From Piper betle (lineage: Eukaryota > Streptophyta > Magnoliopsida > Piperales > Piperaceae), in assembly GCA_033002965.1 (NCBI GenBank), contig JAURVB010000674.1, positions 1 through 64,000 of the forward strand: DNA of 64,000 bases, written 5' to 3'. The first letter of the stretch is position 1. The number at the start of each line of letters is the position of its first letter. Positions 20,667 to 33,352 of the stretch are shown here, in pieces. The position numbers and the translations under genes were made by a program. The notes beneath the pieces are model-generated. The model worked only from the letters and a program-made list of their open reading frames with translations, searched no databases and had not been told where the DNA came from.

Positions 20667-22152
20667 ATGCCGCGCGCCGCAGACGCCAAGCGCCTCCTCG
20701 CCCAAGCCAACAAGCTCCTCGCCTCGCGCGACCTGGCCAGCAGCCGCCGGCTAGCCCTCCGAGCGCTCGACGCCGATCCCCTCCTAGATGGCGTGGACCA
20801 GGCCCTGGCCGTCTCCGACGTCCTCCTCGCCGCCGGGAGGGTAGCCGACGGCCACCCCGACTGGTATGCCGTCCTCCGCATCGACCCGCCCCACGCCGCC
20901 GTCCACCCCGCCACCATCAAGCGCAAGTACCGCAAGCTCGCCCTCCTCCTCCACCCCGACAAGAACAACTCCCCCGGCGCTGACGCCGCCTTCAAGCTCG
21001 TCCTCGACGCCTGGTCCATCCTCTCCGACCCGACCCGCCGTGCCGCCTTCGACCGCGACCTCTCGATCGCCGCCGCCCCCTTACCGGACAACTTCTTCGC
21101 CGGCTGCCCCTACTGCAACCACATCCACGAATACCCCAGGGTTTACGAGGACCGGATTCTGCGCTGCGTCAAGTGCCAATCCGGGTTCCGGGCCGAGGAG
21201 GTCCGGATCGCGCCGCAGTTGGTGCCCGGGATGGACGCCTACTACTTCAATTGGGGTTTCTGCTACCCGTCGGCGGTGCCGGCTGCGATCGGAGGGTTTT
21301 CCGGTGCCGGATTTGGGGGTTTGGGGCCAACGCCCTTCTTGGGGATGCCGAACATGGCGAACCCTTATTTTCCGTCGCCAATGTCGTACGCTTCGCCGGA
21401 TCCTGCGCCGGCGACGGTGGTGAAGCCTGGTGATAAGGACGGTGCTAGGAGTGGAGCCGCGGCGGAGCCTGTTGATGGAGGAAGGAAGGCGGCGGCGGCG
21501 GCGGCGGCGAGAAGGGGGCGAACGCGAACTCGGAGACGAAGCAGGGGAGGAGCCGGGGCCAGCCTCGGGTTAAGGCGCTGACCTCGTCGGCTCCGGCGAG
21601 GCAGTCGCGTAGGTTGCGGGCGGGGCTTGCGGGAAATGCGGCGCCAGCTGTGGAGCCTGTGAAGGATGTTGATCCGGTGGAGACTGGGATGGCGAAGAAG
21701 GCAGCGGTGAAGAATGCACCGGTGGAGTCGGCAAAAAAGCGGAGGTGAAGACGGCTAAAAAGACGGCCACGAAGAAGGCATCGGTGGAGACAGCGATAAA
21801 GGCGCCGGCGGCTAACAGAGCGGAGAAGAAGTTGCTGCCGGCGAGAACGCTCCGGTCGAGCGGGACGGTGGAGCTAACAATGCTGGTGGAGGAGAAGGGG
21901 GCGAGGACGAAGAAGGCACCGCCGCCGGCGGTGGCGCCTGAGGCTTTGCCTGCGAAGAGGCAGAAGAGGGGAATTGATGTGGTGGTTGATGACGGGAAGG
22001 TGTGGGTAGAGGAGGTGAAGGAGGAAGTGAGGCAGGAAAATGGAACATTATTCGAGGGGGTTGGCAAGGGGAGTTTGGATACTGATATATCTGATATTCT
22101 GAATAGCCTGCCTAAGATATACGATGCGAGTGGCGAAGAAGCTCGATTTTAG
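20667..22152 (+). CDS. J-domain (DnaJ/Hsp40) protein, frame broken twice
   Basis: The ATG at 20667 opens a very GC-rich frame. Residues 1-60 form an Ala/Leu-rich helical leader typical of plant type C J-proteins. The J domain spans about 66-130 (DWYAVLRIDP, KRKYRKLALLLHPDKN) with HPD at 96-98. A zinc-ribbon-like pair follows, CPYC at 147-150 and CVKC at 167-170, in the EYPRVYED context also seen in DUF3444-type J-proteins. DUF3444 itself is absent. The C-terminal half is Lys/Ala-rich (KKTATKKAS, LPAKRQKRGID) and suggests nuclear targeting. The frame slips inside a GGC run near 21489-21510 and again in A6 at 21733-21738. Each slip fits one missing base. Joined, it would be about 494 residues ending SGEEARF. 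Either two base-level assembly errors or a young pseudogene explains this. J-proteins stimulate Hsp70 ATPase. Confidence 0.8.
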
Positions 22153-24614
22153 CTTGGATGTTTTGGATATGAAGGCAGTGCAATGCCTTCTTTGTTTGTA
22201 AGTAGGTAGAGATCCATGGAAGCTGCTGTTGTAAATTATGTACGACTTTTAGTTAAGCTTGGTTGCAGGGACATTGAAGGTTGGGATTGATCAGCTCAGC
22301 TTTGTGAGATGAAGGTTTCTGGTGAGTTCATGTTTTCTTGTTGGTGGATAAATTATGAGCTCACATTATGTTCCAGTTTTACTCTTTTCTTTGTTCTCCG
22401 GTTGCTTAATTAGATGTTTTTTGGCTGTTAATATTTTGGGTCACATTTTCTGAGGCAAATGAGATCATGAGGTAGTAAGACACGAATAGCTTAGCATTGG
22501 ACAAGGATCGCAAATGGGCGGGATAGCGAGAAGGGATTAAGGGTTTACTTTGAAGTTGTTTGCGAAATATGTTTCTGTTGAATTTAAGTATGTAGTACCT
22601 CTGTTTCATGATTAGTTTGAGGGGAAACTAAATGAACCTGACAGCGGTCCCTAGTCTCTCTAAAATCTACAATGATAACACGAACGAGCCAGCAACCGTC
22701 TATAACTTGAAGCAGCTGTGACGCCAAGATACTATGGAAACATACATTAAGCACTGTATTTCAGGCTATTAGATGGTGTAGTTGTTAGTTACACTTAAAG
22801 TTCTTTTTTGTGGGAGAAACTTAATTTGCTTGTTTTCTATGTAAAAAGGCTTTTTTATAACATGCAATCATGTTTTCATGATAGTTCATTGATTTGTTTC
22901 TGAACCTTACTTCAGATTGAGTTGCAGCTACGTGAGGTTTGTCGGTGTAAAAATGACATCCTCAAGTGACCAACTTTGTTGATAAGGTTAAGGTATAGAG
23001 ACAAACTACGCAGTTTCTAAGGATCTCTATTTTTCTCCTGGAGTCGATATGCAAAATAGATTAATATAGGAGGATTAATTTATCATTTTCATGTACTACT
23101 GGAATTAAGAAATATTTTAGTTGGGTTGTTCCCAAATTGTAATAGACTTTTTTAATGAAACTATTATGTAGCAAATAGATCTAAAAAGTTTTTATGGACT
23201 GCTTGAATGTGGTGCATTCTATCAACTTGAATTCTGCAGACACTATGCTTAGAGAATTGTGGAATTTTTTGCACTGTAATGCACTTGCTGGGAACTTAGA
23301 ATCAATTTTTTTTGGATTAACACGTTTGAAAACTCCTTTGCACACTACCTTGCCAGCAAGAGCACGAGGTGATCCTCGTGATTTGTTTCATTTTTGGTTA
23401 ATGGTATATATTGATTACAAAAAATTAGATGTGATACATGCCAAATATCTACTCGCAAGGAGAAACCATATGACACTGAATTCACGGTTAATGTCAATGT
23501 GATATTGGATCTTCTTCAGAGGAACAGACTAAACTGGTTATTATTATTATTTTTTTCTTGGACTTGTTTTGTGTGATCCCCCTCTTTGCAATTTAAAGAA
23601 ATATGTTTTGAAGCTTGTTTCACTTTTTATAGTAATAGCGGCATCATTTTTAAGCTTGTCAAATGTTTATGACCGAGCTTTGTTTTGCATTGCTAAGTCT
23701 GTCACTTACATAACTAGATAAAATGAATTCATGGTCCTTTTAGTGGCGGTGCTTGTTGAATTGCATTAATAACTTTTCTTGAACAATTCTTTTATGAGTG
23801 TAATGTGTAGGTCTTACAACTAATATGGTTGTAAAGCCCAATCAGTTTTAACCAAATCAATGTCCTTGCGGTAATTTTGTTATTTCAAGAATGAATAGGT
23901 ATCTTTACATGTACTTTTCTAGTTGTCTATTGGGATTGTGTGCAAGACCTTTCAGAAGATTATTTTTCATTCTTTATAGCAATATTTTGTATTGGTTAAC
24001 TATAGCGGTTCAGTTTAGGGTAAATATGACCACTTTGCCTAGCTGGCTAGCTTACAAAATATTTTGCTCCAAGGGCAACCTTTTGAACAGTATCAGAACT
24101 GAATGTACCTTCCTAATCTTGTGCAAAAACTGTACTACTGCAAATATCTGTTGTGGTTTACTGGTTGCATGGTCTGAGAATCCGTGTGCATGAGCTTTTT
24201 TCTGTTTCAACGTTACCCGCCCGAGTTCTGAATATGGATGACGTGTATGTTGTGCCGAGATAGTTGCTTTGTTATTTGAGAGTACAGGGTGAGTACGGTT
24301 GCAGCCGTCCTACTAAGTGCTAACTTAAACTAATTATTTACTTTTCAAACTTAGCCTTTTTGGATAGCAATCTTTCAAATAGGCATCCATATAACCAATC
24401 AATCTCTTGTGACATGTATTTGTTTCGGACATAAATGATAATGAAATGCAAAAGACGTACATCCGAGGTTGTAGACGTGTAAACCTCTGTTATACATGCG
24501 GATAACCATTACCTCTCTTATTTGTGTTTCTGTATAGAAAGCTAGCTAATAATTACTGACGACCGATTACAAAAGCTCACAGAACTGCGCAGAGGAATCG
24601 GGTCTGGTAAACCT
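22153..24614. other. intergenic, 3' side of the J-domain gene
   Basis: AT-rich with no coding domain recognised. A frame at 23194-23502 (102 residues) has no known motif and is probably chance. The first 200-300 bp probably hold the J-domain gene's 3' UTR. Confidence 0.4.
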
Positions 24615-25036
24615 TCAAGGTTTTGTAATTGCAGGTGGAGTGGTAGGAATGCGAGGGGCTGGATTGGAAGGAAATACCACGTTTGCAGGGGGAGTGGAAG
24701 GCAATGGAGGTAGAGTTGTGGGGATTGTTGGCCTCTCTGGAAATTTGAAACTAGAGCGTAAAGGTGGAAAAGTGCCTTCTGAAAAACGTGGCCTTTTCGT
24801 TGGCATTGAAGGTGGTGTTGGCTTTCTCAAACTGAGAGGCGTCAGCGATGGAGGCTTAGTAACAGGAGGGATAGGGGCCAATTGAGTTGAGGACAATGGT
24901 GGACAATGTGGGTGCGAAGGAGGCGTGGCAGGCCGGCCGGTGAAGGAGCTCTTAACCATCGCCAAGCGAGGCAAACATTAGCTTCCATTGATATGGCTAC
25001 CAGAAAAGCCACGAGCAGAAGCTTCTGTGTTGCCAT
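24615..25036 (-). pseudogene. secreted proline-rich (PELPK-cluster) protein, frameshifted
   Basis: The minus strand starts MATQKLLLVAFLVAISMEAN then VCLA, a clear signal peptide, at 25036. The same frame then loses meaning. A frame shifted by one base around 24965-24975 continues LAMVKSSFTGRPATPPSHPH, then Pro-rich sequence (APIPPVTKPPSLTPLSLRKP, PTIPTTLPPLPSTPP) to ITKP and TGA at 24615. One missing base near the CGCTTGG would rejoin a secreted Pro-rich protein of about 140 residues. A TATA box lies about 95 bp upstream. The layout (signal, Pro-rich body, terminal Lys-Pro) matches the genes at 27.6, 48.5 and 51.5 kb, although PELPK units are absent. It is either a recent pseudogene or an assembly slip; cell-wall location is inferred. 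Confidence 0.65.
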
Positions 25037-25127
25037 TGCAGTTGCAAAGCTGGAAGAGATGCCCGGCAATTCTATGGTACCAATGTTTGTGTTGGTGGGA
25101 TGGTGACTTTGGAATGTTGGAGGTACG

Positions 25128-25136
25128 TATTTATAA
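25128..25136 (-). promoter_or_regulatory. TATA box of the 24.6 kb proline-rich gene
   Basis: TTATAAATA on the minus strand, about 92-100 bp before the ATG at 25036, similar to the TATAAATA of the 27.6 and 48.5 kb genes. Confidence 0.6.
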
Positions 25137-25139
25137 GGT

Positions 25140-27500
25140 GAGATGAATGGGTTGGTGAACTGGGTTTGTTATGCTTTCTGTGATTCTGCTTTGGTATTTC
25201 CTCTTTTCACAATCGTTCATACTTTGTGTCAAAAATGTCTAAGAGGGGAAGGTTACAACCAGGAAATTTGTTTGGGCAGCTTTCTTTCTTTTTTGAAGCT
25301 GCACAATTAGGCAGCTTGTTAGTGTGGATTGGTGTAGTCCGTGACCCAGTCTCTGCTGCAGACTATGCCTTTTTCTCGTTTGTTTGTTTCGTTGAAAAAA
25401 ACAAGTTCGTTTAGCAACGAATTATTGATCTTTTCTTAGTGACTCAAATGGACTTGTGAGGCCTCTAACACCGAATATATGACTGTTTTGATGCCAAGAT
25501 AGTGGACAATTGCCTATTTTACCTTGACCATGGCATTAAGGGTTTTCAAAAGCATCTCACAAGCTTAAATTGTTTTTTAGGTTTGTTATATTGTGTCACG
25601 ATTATCCAATAAATATGTCATCAAGTATATTGATTTACATCAATTTTCTAACTTCGCTTAAGCACATTTGTCTCACATAAGCCTACTTGTATGTATAACA
25701 ATAATTGTGCGACCCATCTTAACCCTTAGCCAGGTGCTTGCTTGCAGTTATACCCTTGTTTTATATGTCACTAGTAAATTAATTATGCATTTATATCGAA
25801 ATACTATTTCATTTATTATGGGATGAGCATTCAATCCTGAATTAACCGAACTGAATCAACAGAATTACATTCCACGATCAGATTTTGCAACTAAAATCAA
25901 TTCAAATTACTCCCAAAACCAAAATATTTTGAATACTTGAATTGCATTATATGTTGTAAAAAATAAAAAAATTAACTATTTAATAAAAAGTATATCATTT
26001 TTTATTAAACATAATCATTTAATAAGTAATTATATATATATATATTAAATAAATAAATATTCATCATAAAAATAATTTAATTTTATGATAATTAGCATAA
26101 AATATAGATTTTATACAAAAACCTTTATCATAAAATGGCTATGCATCTACAAGCGTGGCATGCTTATTAATCCTACTTTGGTTGAGGGTAGTCAGCCCAT
26201 CACTTCTAAGAAATTTTTTTCTGGTTAAGTTTTTATACACAAATTCTTCTACATTTGGGAGACATCTCAAGTTCCGATGTCTATGTATCTTTCTTACAAG
26301 AATTGCTTATCATTAATTTTCATGGTTTATTGACTGAGAAGGTGTAAATGTTGCAATATATGTCTACTATTTGTTATTCCTCTCAACTAGATATGGTTTG
26401 TAAACTTTTGTAGGAGTTATTGAACTTAAACACATACTTAGAATGATCACATTAAATAGTGTAAGGTGAAGATGAGCAGTAAGCAACAATTAACAAGTAA
26501 TCCTAATGCAGGGGACTCGGTGAGGGAGATATAGAAATAGCACTTCAAGATTCATGACAGGTTCAAGATAGGTTGTTCTTTTTGGCATCAGTTATCAGAC
26601 ACAATTTTTTTGGAACAATTTGAGCCGGTTTAATAGAATAAAATAAAATTTTAGGTCATCGGATTCATCAAGTTATTCAAAAGAAATGCATTTTGGTTGA
26701 TTGACATTGCATTATCTAAAAAATTCATTAAAAAACCCTTTTCTTGTTTAATTTATACGGTATTCCCACGAAGTAAGTTTCTACCTTTTTTCCCGTTTGT
26801 TCAACTTCCACCTTGCTATTGATTTGCAGAAGAATTTTTTCTTTCATTTGTATAGCTTTGTGCTTCAACATGTGGCCCCAAATCCCACAATGTTCGTTGC
26901 TTGAAAAGCATAAACTTACAAATGTATGGTTTAATTAGGCACATTAAAGTCTATGTAAACGACCGAGCATGCTTACCATGAGCAAGGGACATAGATTCAA
27001 ATAGGATATGTTCTATTCTTTTCTGTTGGACTGAATCCACCAATAGTGTATCCAACTATTCTTTAAAAACTATATCTTTTTCCGAACTAAATCTGATCTG
27101 ACATAAAATGGTGAGTTACAAATCGAATTTGCTGAGACATGACGGTTAAAACCCATTGACTATGAACACCGTGAGGGATTTGGAAGAGAAATGCTGCTCT
27201 AGTTGAGCTCCTTCAAGAACTTTAACTGACTTAAATATGTGGTAGCTGGGAGATACGGTGAAACTTGCGTCTACGCAATATTGAAGCCATAAACAAGTGC
27301 CTACCATACACCTAGAATGTGCAAACTTGTGCTGCCATCCTTACTGAGCTCATAATAAAATGGACAGAATCATAAGGATGAGGTACTAGAGTCAAATTGT
27401 TGCCAGGAAATTATCAAGCCCATTTATTTTCCCAACTATACTTGACGCACAAAACCAACTTCTTATTATCAAATTGTTTAAACTCAAACTAGTTGTATTT
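25140..27500. other. AT-rich intergenic stretch
   Basis: No coding domain and no clear element ends. 25970-26120 is almost pure A/T. A head-to-head promoter region for the 24.6 kb (minus) and 27.6 kb (plus) genes lies at its two edges. Confidence 0.5.
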
Positions 27501-27503
27501 CAT

Positions 27504-27512
27504 TTATAAATA
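27504..27512 (+). promoter_or_regulatory. TATA box of the 27.6 kb PELPK-like gene
   Basis: TTATAAATA, about 106-114 bp before the ATG at 27618, which allows a 5' leader of about 75 bp. Confidence 0.65.
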
Positions 27513-27617
27513 GTAAATAGCTAAAGCTATCGATCTCAAATTATCATACTGCTTCCTCCTCATTTGATAGTACACAACTGCAGTAGAAGAATTAGTTGAT
27601 TTTGTCTTTCAATATTC

Positions 27618-27935
27618 ATGGCTTCTCGCATTACCTTGCTTTTGTGCTTCTTCATCACAATTTCCTTGGCAACCATGAATTCGAGCCACGCTGCTCGTCT
27701 TCTTGAGAGCTCCGAGGAGGAGGGGTCGCCGGAGATTCCAAAGCTGCCCGAAATCCATTTTCCTGAGCTGCCCAACTTCCCAGGATTGCCCAAGCCGGAG
27801 CTGCCCACCTTGCCGGACATTCATGACATTGTACCCCAATTCCCCGATTTGCCGAAGCTCGAGATTCCGAAGGTCGACGTCCCTGAGCTGCCCAAGATCC
27901 CATTCCCCGCTGTCGATTCGAAGGAGAAGCCATGA
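27618..27935 (+). CDS. short PELPK-like secreted cell-wall protein
   Basis: A 105-residue intact frame. Residues 1-25 (MASRITLLLCFFITISLATM, then NSSHA) are a signal peptide, with cleavage likely before ARLLES. The mature part is built of Pro/Glu/Leu/Lys pentads: PEIPKLPE, FPELPNFPGL, KPELPTLPDI, FPDLPKLEIPKVDVPELPK, ending KEKP. This resembles the Arabidopsis PELPK1 family of Pro-rich cell-wall proteins linked to germination and growth, though it has far fewer repeats than the 51.5 kb paralogue. No membrane anchor is seen after the signal. It has a TATA box upstream, a single exon, and a position 2.6 kb from the divergent 24.6 kb gene. The start is the first ATG after the TATA and fits the signal. 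Confidence 0.88.
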   Translation: MASRITLLLCFFITISLATMNSSHAARLLESSEEEGSPEIPKLPEIHFPELPNFPGLPKPELPTLPDIHDIVPQFPDLPKLEIPKVDVPELPKIPFPAVDSKEKP

Positions 27936-29472
27936 TCAGACTCTTCGTATGGTGATATGATAGCACAATTACAGATGTACTTCAATATGACCCAAGAAGA
28001 GGAGAAGCCATGATCAACTGTGTGTGTGTGTGTTCAAGTGTTTTGTTATCGTCACCGAGTTCATGTAATTTTATGTTGTGTCTTGTGACCTCCTTTGTTT
28101 CTTGATTTCATAGTTAATGAATTATATGATTCTGGTTTTGATCTTGTATGCAATGTGTTTTAGTGTTTGCAAAATTTATTTTGTTAGGCAAAAATTATAC
28201 TCGTCCTTGTAGAAATACCAGCTTTTGTCACGGGCCAGTGTCTCCCGTGCATAAGCTGCGACGGTCCTTGTCATGGGCTTTTGACACCGATGCTATGAGA
28301 AACCTGCGTAAACCCCTTGAGAATTTGTCACTGCATTTGGGCTCCTGTCAAAAGATTTTGCCGTGAAAATGTTTACTATCTCACTGCATGGTACAATTTA
28401 AATTTATTATAGTTGTATTAATCATGTATTGCCTCTAACAAATCTGATATCCACTTTTTCACTTGTATAATATCAGTGTGAGAAATTTTTTGCCAATGTT
28501 GCATCAAGGACTTACAGATATATAAATGATAATGCAAATGTATGCACTAATGTCTATGTTTGATCACATTCACATTAGTGTCATAAAAATTGCAGCGTAC
28601 ATGACTCATTTATCTATAACCATGATCGATGATGCCTTCAATGTATACAAATCTACTATTATCTATAGCAGGACGGGATTTTTGTTTTCATCACATTTCA
28701 ACTTTTTCTCGCACGTGACTAATTAACCCACTTATTATATTAATTATAAAGCAAAAACATGAAATTATGTTAACCATAAACCCAATCCCCTACACAAGAT
28801 TAACTCATGCTCTTACAGACGCTCTTCCCACACGGTGTCTACTCTTCCTCTTTCATAGGCTTGATCCCCTGTCTGCCGTCTTTTCCTTCTTTCCCTCCTA
28901 TTCCCTCCTCCCCCAATGTCATCTTTCTCTCCGCTGCCAGTCCCATTTCACCTGAATACTCCCATTATCTTTACACTATATTTCTTGTGTTAGTTATTCT
29001 TTTTATGCTTAGAGGTTGCATGTTTATTGATAATATCAGTTTCATGGCTCAATAAAGTCAAGGAGTATGTTGGAAATGCCATAGATCCAATGCATAGGTT
29101 ATGCTAGCAATCGTTGTTTTAAAATTCCTATTTCACTTTAAAAATTTCACGGTTCGACTCTATTATATGGTTTTTTGAGTCAAATTTTATTAATGACTTA
29201 CTATTAATAAATTTTATAATTAATTTTCCAAGTTTACGGTGAGTCTCTTTGAGTCATGTAAAAAATATTTTAAAAATAAATTATTTTCTTTTTAATTTAG
29301 TTAAATAATAATTTAAAATAATATAAATCATATATTTATTAATTTTAAATATAAAATCAAATAATATCTTATAATTTGATTTATTTTTTTACTTATTAGA
29401 TAGAAAAAATTATTATAAATAATTTCAAATTAGCTTGGGTAGGCTCCCCTCTGTAGCAACCAAATTAGGTCT
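27936..29472. other. intergenic
   Basis: It contains the likely 3' UTR with a (GT)n run at 28019-28031. The GAGGAGAAGCCATGATCA near 27997 repeats the end of the coding region (GGAGAAGCCATGATCA at 27923), a small tail duplication. 28230-28350 is a GC-richer patch. No other gene is recognised. Confidence 0.45.
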
Positions 29473-29480
29473 GGTGTGAT

Positions 29481-30027
29481 TAGGGTTGCTAATTGAGCGA
29501 GCCAGCTCGTGAGCATTTAGCGTTCGGCTCGGCATGACTCGACTCGAAACTCGACATTTAAATGCTCGACTCGAACTCGACTCGAACTCGAATCTTACGA
29601 GCCGAGCTTGAGCAAGGTCATGTTCGACTCGACTCGACTCGGTTATAACTCGAAATCGACTCGAACTCGACTCGTAGCTCGATTCGAACTCGACTCGATA
29701 AAATAATATAATAATATAGTCTTTATATTATATTATAATATAATATTATATATATATATATATATGTAATATAATAACAAAGAAGCAAGATAGTTGAGAT
29801 GGTAAGTATTCACCTTGATGACTTCAAGGTTGTGGATAAAAATTAAACAGTTTAAGTATATTCGAGTTCGAGTCGAGCTCGAACACATAAAAGATATTCG
29901 AGTCGAACTCGAGCATGTATGTTCAAAACTCGTTCGATCTCGAGTCGAGTTCGAACGAGTTTCGAACTATTCGAGCCGAGCTCAAACACATGTCGAGCTC
30001 GGCTCGCTCGCTCAATTAGCACCCCTA
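29481..30027. mobile_element. non-autonomous hAT-like element with 8 bp TSD
   Basis: The terminal inverted repeats TAGGGTTGCTAATTGAGCGA (left) and TAGGGGTGCTAATTGAGCGA (right, reverse complement) match at 19 of 20. GGTGTGAT at 29473-29480 and 30028-30035 is a perfect 8 bp target duplication, the hAT length. The arms are rich in ACTCGACTCG/CGAGTCGAGC words and can fold on each other. The 547 bp centre is A/T with a TA run and no transposase. It would need a hAT transposase from elsewhere. Confidence 0.92.
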
Positions 30028-30035
30028 GGTGTGAT

Positions 30036-32818
30036 TTGATGTGGGGAAATAGCGAGTCCGGGTTATAAGCACTTACGTGCCTGGTAGTTACAGGCTTGTG
30101 CTCTTATTATATACCACTCGGCATACTATTTGGCAACTACAGTAAGTACAACATGGATCTTGGATTGGGTTCACATACATTAAAAAATGTTTTTCGTTTG
30201 ATTTGATTCTCCACCTTCTCCCTCTCCCCTCTTCTATCCTTCATTCTTTTTTTTTCAAAATTTACGATGTAATTGCCAAAACTGCTACCACGATAGGTTG
30301 AGAATGGCAAGCCGATTAAGCAGGTAAGAGAGGACAATCTGCTCTCCTATTTGTAGTTAAAGCTTTCAATCCCCTCCTATTAAAAACAAACTCAATAGTT
30401 CTGGGCATTAGTGTAATAACTAGTATTTAATTTTTATTTTCATGGATTTTTATTTTGGATATATTTGTTTCTTGAGACAAATTAAATACATATAGTTAGT
30501 ACTTTCATTTGTAATAAAAAAAATTATGTGATATATAAATTAATTCATAATATTTCTTTGTTATACTTAGTATGAGTCAAAAGATCGAATCCTAAGGTGA
30601 AAGAAGTAAGAAAAGGCAATCGGTCTAAACAAACTTATCAAGTTGGATAAACGGTCAAGGAAATTTCTTAATCGGACAAGTGGACATGGTTAGAAGTGCA
30701 CCAACTCTTATGATCAAGTTGTTTTTCATGTTAAGTTATTTACTTTAATGTTGGTATAACTCTTATAATGGTCTATGGGCCGAATGGGGCGATTTTGGCT
30801 AAATAAGGTTAAAAGAGAGGACTTTTGTGACCCTTCATAGTTTTGGTTGATGATAGAGCACAGCTAGATAGTTTCCTAGGCTTTTGGGAAGTTTGAAGGG
30901 CAACCAAGGAAACCGGAGACTTAAGGGTTGAATATATAAACTCTTATTGAAAGAAGTCTGACTCTAATGTCTTGTCTACAAAGCCTAGGAACAGCCCTCT
31001 CTCTTTGTGAATGTGGTGCTCCTCATTCTTCCTTGTAACTTGAATATTTTTTTATTCTGGTTCTAAAGCATAGCACATATTAAGTAATCAAAGAAGTTGG
31101 TAACACAATTTTAACATAATTAATTCATGCTTATCCTCATATTTATGTTGTTCATTGTGTGTTCTTATTATGAACTTGTATATTCATGAAAAAACTATGT
31201 TTATATAATTGTTTGATGCCTATAACCATGAAAGGGATCATGAACATAATTTAGGCAGAGGCAATGTAGAGTAAACAATATAGAATCAAAGTTTTTATTT
31301 GATGTTTGTGTTGTTTGTATGAAAGTTGATCTTAAAGAAGAAGGATGTGGTGAAATCAATCAAGAACCTATATTTTTCAATCAATAATTATTTTAGTCTA
31401 TAAGTAATGATCTAAAAAGAGTGTGTATAAAGTTTCATTAAATTCTGAAATGATTTGATATATTTTTGGTAAAATTCTAGTTAAATTAGGAAAGATTATA
31501 TCTTTATTGAGAGATTTAATGGTAACTTAAGATCTAGATCTCAAACTTGAAAATACTTTTAAAGAAATGTCATACAATGTCTTAAGAGGCTAGGGTTAAA
31601 ATTTTATGAATTTTGGACGTCATTTAGGCCTCGAACAAATGTTGGGAAATCTGATCGCAGCGAATAGAGTACCTAGTGTCGTGGTTGGACTGTCAAGCTC
31701 ACTTCATTCTACAAACTTGTGTCTGTTAGCCAAATACATAGCCCCAAAGCACCATAAATAGAATTCCTGAGCACCTAGGTCTCGGGAAGAGTTATTTGAT
31801 TTTGATTTTTGAATGTTGTTTAGTGATGATTAATACTTAAATTGACTTTGTTTAATTTTGTTAATGATGTGATGGTGTCATTTTGTATGATACAAGAATA
31901 AATTATCATGGTTGGGTGATGGGTAAATGTTAATAGTATGTCATGTATATATATACATATAGACTAATTTGGGTAGTGAGATGTGTAAACTTATTTTATT
32001 ACTCAGACTAGGAGGACACATTCTAAGACATCTCGATGCTAGATGTTATTTAGGAAGCTTTATGATTTATTTGATGTTTTTGTATATCAAACCGATTAAT
32101 CGAATTGCAATTTAATGTTTTGGTATGTGAAAGAAACTTAATACAGTTAAATGAGATAGCTAGTGAAATAAAAACTAAAATATGTTGGTTTTTCTAAGTT
32201 TTCATAAATGATTAAGCTTAAGCAATAGCTGGGCCTATGCATAACTATAAATAAATTTGTACCGATTAAACTAACGGGTCATACCGATAAATCTTCGGTC
32301 ATCCATCCAAAGCCACTCTCGGAATTGGGAGGCTACTATACACGTAGCACTTATAATCATAATGTGTTGAGGTAAATTGTGGGTGGTGTGATTGAACGGT
32401 CGCACATAAGGATGAATTGACAACATATATGAAATATAATTTGATGAGCTAAGGTTTGTCTACGCTTATTTGTGAAAAGACTGAGGGTATGGAGTAATTC
32501 ATATGTAGAAATCAGTCTATAATATGATATCAATGATTTAACTTAAATAATTGAGAATATATAAGGGCTTATGTCCGAAGATTGACCTATATGTATACAT
32601 GAATAATTGAGGTTTAGGGCTAAGGATGTGTAAGAATTTATGTCCCAAAATCAATCCTAGATGCATAAATTGATAATAGAATAAATGGTTATTTATTTTA
32701 TTGATGTTAACTATTTATTGTTAAGTTGTTATTTTATTGTTGATATTTCATGTTATTTGCTTGATGTTAAGATTTACTTATAATTAAGTGTATTTTCTTA
32801 TTATTGTTTACTTATATA
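30036..32818. other. unassigned, retroelement-like non-coding DNA
   Basis: No long frame or domain. Patches at 31620-31790 and 32270-32400 have the base composition of LTR leaders, and no LTR pair was identified. Confidence 0.3.
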
Positions 32819-33352
32819 TGTGAGTGGGAACTCAACACCTATTTTTGGTATTGTTCGCAGGTAGAAAAATTCAAGCCAAGAGATGGGATGGAGAGTCGGC
32901 ACTTAGAGTTATTTTTATTATTTGCATTATTAGTTGAGCATACTTATATCCATAGAAAAGATTGCACATAACGGACTTCTTGCCGATTTAGTAATGTGAG
33001 TGGGAACTCAGCACCTATTTTTGGTATTGTTTGCAGGCAGAAAAATTCAAGCCAAGAGACGGGATGGAGAGTTAGCACTTAGAGTTATTTTTATTATTTG
33101 CATTATTAGTTGAGCATACTTATATCCATAGAAAAGATTGCACATAATGGACTTCTTTGCCAATTTAGTATATGTGAGTGGGAACTCAGCACCTATTTTT
33201 GGTATTGTTCACAGGTAGAAAAATTCAAGCCAAGAGACGGGATGGAGAGTTAGCACTTAGAGTTATTTTTATTATTTGCATTATTAGTTGTGCATACTTA
33301 TATCCATAGAAAAGATTGCACATAATGGACTTCTTTGCCGATTTAGTCTATT
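32819..33352. repeat. 177 bp tandem repeat, three copies
   Basis: Units starting TGAGTGGGAACTCARCACCT occur at 32821, 32997 and 33175, each running through AAATTCAAGCCAAGAGA and TTGCACATAA to GATTTAGT. Only a few base differences separate them, so the array is young. No coding frame crosses it convincingly. Confidence 0.93.

Noticed and set aside
20507..21091. 194-codon frame antisense to the J-domain gene
   Set aside because: Shadow of a GC-rich exon; the plus strand has an unmistakable J domain.
23194..23502. 102-codon plus-strand frame
   Set aside because: No recognisable motif, no splice or promoter signals, AT-rich background.
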